A stretch of DNA of 7,997 nt from the NCBI GenBank assembly GCA_007130265.1, contig SLST01000497.1, positions 1-7,997 on the forward strand, given 5' to 3'. A model generated the notes under the pieces. It was not told the origin of the DNA. It saw only the letters and a program-made list of their open reading frames with translations, and did not search any database. Source of the stretch: Spirochaetales bacterium. GTDB lineage: Bacteria > Spirochaetota > Spirochaetia > DSM-27196 > SLST01. Positions 5,828 through 7,997 of the stretch are shown here, piece after piece. The translations under genes and the position numbers were made by a program. Positions within the stretch are counted from its first letter, which is position 1. The number at the start of each line of letters is the position of its first letter.

Positions 5828-7330
5828 ATGCGATCGCGTGTTCTCCTGGTTATGTCGATGGTGCTCTGGTTCTACGCCTCGTGTGACACCAACACCGCAC
5901 CAGCTCAGTTGAGCGATCCCGGCCGCGTGATCACGCCGCGAGGCGGCGGCGGGATCGTGCTTGCCTCGGAGACCGACGCCGACTCGGTCGCGCGCTCCGA
6001 GAGCGTCGGGCCCGAGCTGAAGGTCCGACTACCGGCGGAGTACATTCCCTCTCAAGCCATAGACGTCTCGCTCGACATGGACGAAACAGAAGAGCAGATC
6101 ATCGTCTTCAAACGGCGAGACGACCCGGACGACCTCATTCGGCTGCTTGTCGTCGCCTACGACCCGGTGCGCAGCAGCTGGATCCGGGCCTGGGAAGGGG
6201 TGACCGCCGCTACGAGCGTCCGGAGCTTCTCGGTCTACGTCGACGACCTCGTCGGCGATCATGAGCCGGAGATCGTCGCGTTCGGCATCAACAACGACGG
6301 CGAACAGACCCTCGACGTCTTTCGCCGCACGAGCGACATGCTCGGGCTCGGGCTCTCCTACGCACCGATCCTTTCGATCAGCGCCGACGTGACGATCGAA
6401 GTGGAGAAGGTGCCTCGAGCCGAGACGTTCGAAGCGATGGAGTCGATCAACGCCCCGAGCTATCCGATCGTTGCCGAGCGGCGGGACCGCGAATCGGAGA
6501 ATCCCTTTGACACGACCGAGACGACGTACTACTGGGACTTCTCAGCACGCCGCTACGTCGTCGGCCGCGTAGAATCCCTCTCCGGAGAGGAGATTGCCGA
6601 CGGTCGGCTCCGCGAGCTGTTCGCCGGGAGTGAGACGGAGTTCGAGCACTTTCTCGCGGGCCCCTGGTTCCGCTCCTCCGACGCGGATCTCACGCGTCTC
6701 GCCTTCTTTGACCCTCGCGATCGATCGATCGTCTTCCACAGCGGGCATCTGCAGCAGGCGTACCGATGGACGAGCTCCACCAAGACCGTCTACGGACGCG
6801 GAGCATCGCTGTTCGTCACGAACGAGGCGATTCGCACCGTCCGACGACTCGTGAGCGTCACTGTCGGGGACCTGAACCGCATCACGATCTCGATCCAGGG
6901 AACCGACGGCCTTGACGGCACGTACGAACGCCTGACCGGGGCGCTGCAGACCGCCGTCCTTCGCTCCGAAGCAGGCGCGCGACTCTCGGACATCGAGCTC
7001 AGCGGACTCTACCGGGCGGACAATGGCGTTGAGGTGGTCTTCAGTAGCCCTGAGTTTACCTACCGTCACCGCGACGACCGTTCGCGGGGCGGATTCGCCT
7101 TGTTCGTGATGGGCGACGATCTGGTGTTGTCGCTGAAGCACATTGACGAAAATCGGCTGCCGGTGAACCAGCAGACGTACCGCATGGCCTTCAGTGAGAC
7201 CCGGTCTGAAGACCGCATCGTCCGTCGGCTGCGGCTCGAGCCGGGTGAGCTCGGGATCGCAGGGTTCTTCGAGACGGGTCAGGCAGAGCTCGTGCTCGAG
7301 CAGGTCATGACAGTCGAAGACGCTCAGTAG
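5828..7330 (+). CDS. Pallilysin-family (Tp0751-like) lipoprotein without the HEXXH motif
   Basis: Predicted exported, lipid-anchored protein of 500 aa. Residues 1-18 form a lipoprotein signal peptide: MRSR, then a hydrophobic run, then YAS before the lipidated Cys19, a loose lipobox of the spirochaetal kind. Residues 20-65 are linker-like. Residues 70-245 look beta-rich and include VDDLVGDHEPEIV, reminiscent of a VCBS/FG-GAP strand-loop. Residues about 272-368 align by eye with my memory of T. pallidum Tp0751, an adhesin with a lipocalin-like fold: LAGxW, LxFFD, the TNEAIRTVRR stretch and DGTYERL. The segment matching the treponemal HEVIH reads LNRIT (349-353), and no HEXXH occurs anywhere. 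A C-terminal segment (about 389-495) starting LSGLYRADNGVEVVF may be a second, related barrel. The ATG at 5828 is chosen because it places the signal peptide correctly. The role is probably at the envelope; ligand and enzyme activity are unknown. Confidence 0.72.
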   Translation: MRSRVLLVMSMVLWFYASCDTNTAPAQLSDPGRVITPRGGGGIVLASETDADSVARSESVGPELKVRLPAEYIPSQAIDVSLDMDETEEQIIVFKRRDDPDDLIRLLVVAYDPVRSSWIRAWEGVTAATSVRSFSVYVDDLVGDHEPEIVAFGINNDGEQTLDVFRRTSDMLGLGLSYAPILSISADVTIEVEKVPRAETFEAMESINAPSYPIVAERRDRESENPFDTTETTYYWDFSARRYVVGRVESLSGEEIADGRLRELFAGSETEFEHFLAGPWFRSSDADLTRLAFFDPRDRSIVFHSGHLQQAYRWTSSTKTVYGRGASLFVTNEAIRTVRRLVSVTVGDLNRITISIQGTDGLDGTYERLTGALQTAVLRSEAGARLSDIELSGLYRADNGVEVVFSSPEFTYRHRDDRSRGGFALFVMGDDLVLSLKHIDENRLPVNQQTYRMAFSETRSEDRIVRRLRLEPGELGIAGFFETGQAELVLEQVMTVEDAQ

Positions 7331-7997
7331 ACAGCGAATCCACGGTAACCGGCCTCTTCGAGCGCAGCGAGGACGAGCGCCGCTTCCTCGGTGGTGCCGC
7401 CGGGCACCGAGACGAACACGAGCTCGAGCGACCTCCCGTCACGGTGCACCGTTTCCGTGTGCGTTTCGAGCCCGAGCCCTCGCAGGTCGGCAGCCAGGTG
7501 GACCGCGTTGTCGCGGTCGGAGAACGAACCGACCTGGATGGCGGTGACTCGCGGTGCCTGCGGCCTTGCCTCACCGGACCCGGAGGCTTCGGGTCTATCC
7601 GACTCGGCGGCGGGGACATCCCGCGGTCCGGTGAGCAGCGTGGCCGGAAGCGGTGCCTCCCCCACGAGTCGACCGCCGATCATGTGCACAGCGACACTCT
7701 GCGGGTGCAGCCGCTCGAGCCGCCGCAGCGGTTCCTCGCCCGACATCTCGAGCGAGACGAGCACCGCGCTCTGCAGCAGAAGCGTGTCCGGCTCCACGTC
7801 GTCCGGACCATCGAGTCCGGATAGCGTCTCGAGCAGACGGGCGGCGTCCTCGTTCCTCCCCCGCAGATGCATCGTGCGGGCCACCGTCGCGTACGCCCGA
7901 CGCTTGAGTTCGTAGTCTTCGGTCTCGGCGACGACCGTCCGCGCGCGTTGCTCGGATGCCGCTATGCGGCCGATCTGTAGCAGTGCCTGCGCCTGCG
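7324..7997 (-). CDS. SPOR-domain protein with helical TPR-like region (5' end outside window)
   Basis: The frame is open from the TGA at 7324-7326 to the right edge, giving 223 residues of the C-terminal part. The true start lies beyond 7997; the GTG at 7884 lies inside the frame and is not needed as a start. The visible N-terminal part (about 1-95) is Ala/Leu/Arg-rich and helical, in a pattern like tetratricopeptide repeats (for example RTMHLRGRNEDAARLLETL). A Pro/Glu-rich linker follows. The last 75 residues match a SPOR domain: AIQVGSFSDRDNAVHLAADL, then a strand-helix pattern ending GYRGFAVY at the stop. SPOR domains bind peptidoglycan glycan strands lacking stem peptides, often at division sites, so an envelope or periplasmic location is expected, though the signal peptide is not visible. 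The gene converges on the lipoprotein gene with a 7-bp overlap. Confidence 0.8.
   Translation of the reverse strand, partial: QAQALLQIGRIAASEQRARTVVAETEDYELKRRAYATVARTMHLRGRNEDAARLLETLSGLDGPDDVEPDTLLLQSAVLVSLEMSGEEPLRRLERLHPQSVAVHMIGGRLVGEAPLPATLLTGPRDVPAAESDRPEASGSGEARPQAPRVTAIQVGSFSDRDNAVHLAADLRGLGLETHTETVHRDGRSLELVFVSVPGGTTEEAALVLAALEEAGYRGFAVY

Noticed and set aside
6260..6274. HEPEI in the lipoprotein as a metalloprotease motif
   Set aside because: The fifth residue is Ile, not His, so it is not HEXXH. The context resembles an Asp-rich strand-loop instead.
6719..6730. Three consecutive GATC sites
   Set aside because: They fall within coding sequence for ordinary residues of the lipoprotein. 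The run is short and easily chance; nothing else suggests a replication or methylation signal.

Overview
This window is high-GC bacterial DNA (roughly 60-65% GC by eye), packed with genes, and most likely from a free-living or environmental spirochaete. The main taxonomic clue is a lipoprotein (5828-7330, +). Its middle section aligns by eye, from memory, with the Treponema pallidum protein Tp0751 (pallilysin), a family I know only from spirochaetes. The GC content is too high for T. pallidum or T. denticola, so a Spirochaeta-like lineage fits better. The genus cannot be named from this sequence.

Left to centre (110-5752, all on the minus strand): a compact four-gene operon transcribed right to left in the order purB, guaB, purA, guaA. 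Together these genes encode the complete split of IMP into the two purine nucleotides. PurA and PurB make AMP through adenylosuccinate. GuaB and GuaA make GMP through XMP. The junctions are very tight: a 4-nt overlap, an 8-nt gap and a 16-nt overlap. Each downstream gene has a Shine-Dalgarno sequence inside or at the end of the gene before it. A good sigma70-type promoter with an extended -10 lies directly before purB, and its predicted start point falls on the purB ATG, so the operon mRNA may be leaderless. Downstream of guaA, at the left edge, are two identical 52-bp copies of a double-hairpin element (1-52 and 57-108).

Right (5828-7330, +): the pallilysin-family lipoprotein, divergent from purB across a 75-bp intergenic region. 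It lacks the HEXXH metalloprotease motif of the treponemal protein and appears to carry an N-terminal beta-rich region and a second C-terminal domain. Its stop codon overlaps, tail to tail by 7 bp, the stop of a minus-strand gene (7324 to beyond 7997). That gene encodes a helical, TPR-like segment followed by a C-terminal SPOR (peptidoglycan-binding) domain, and its 5' end is outside the window.

There is no gene-free stretch longer than about 110 bases. I saw no tRNA, rRNA, insertion sequence or CRISPR array.
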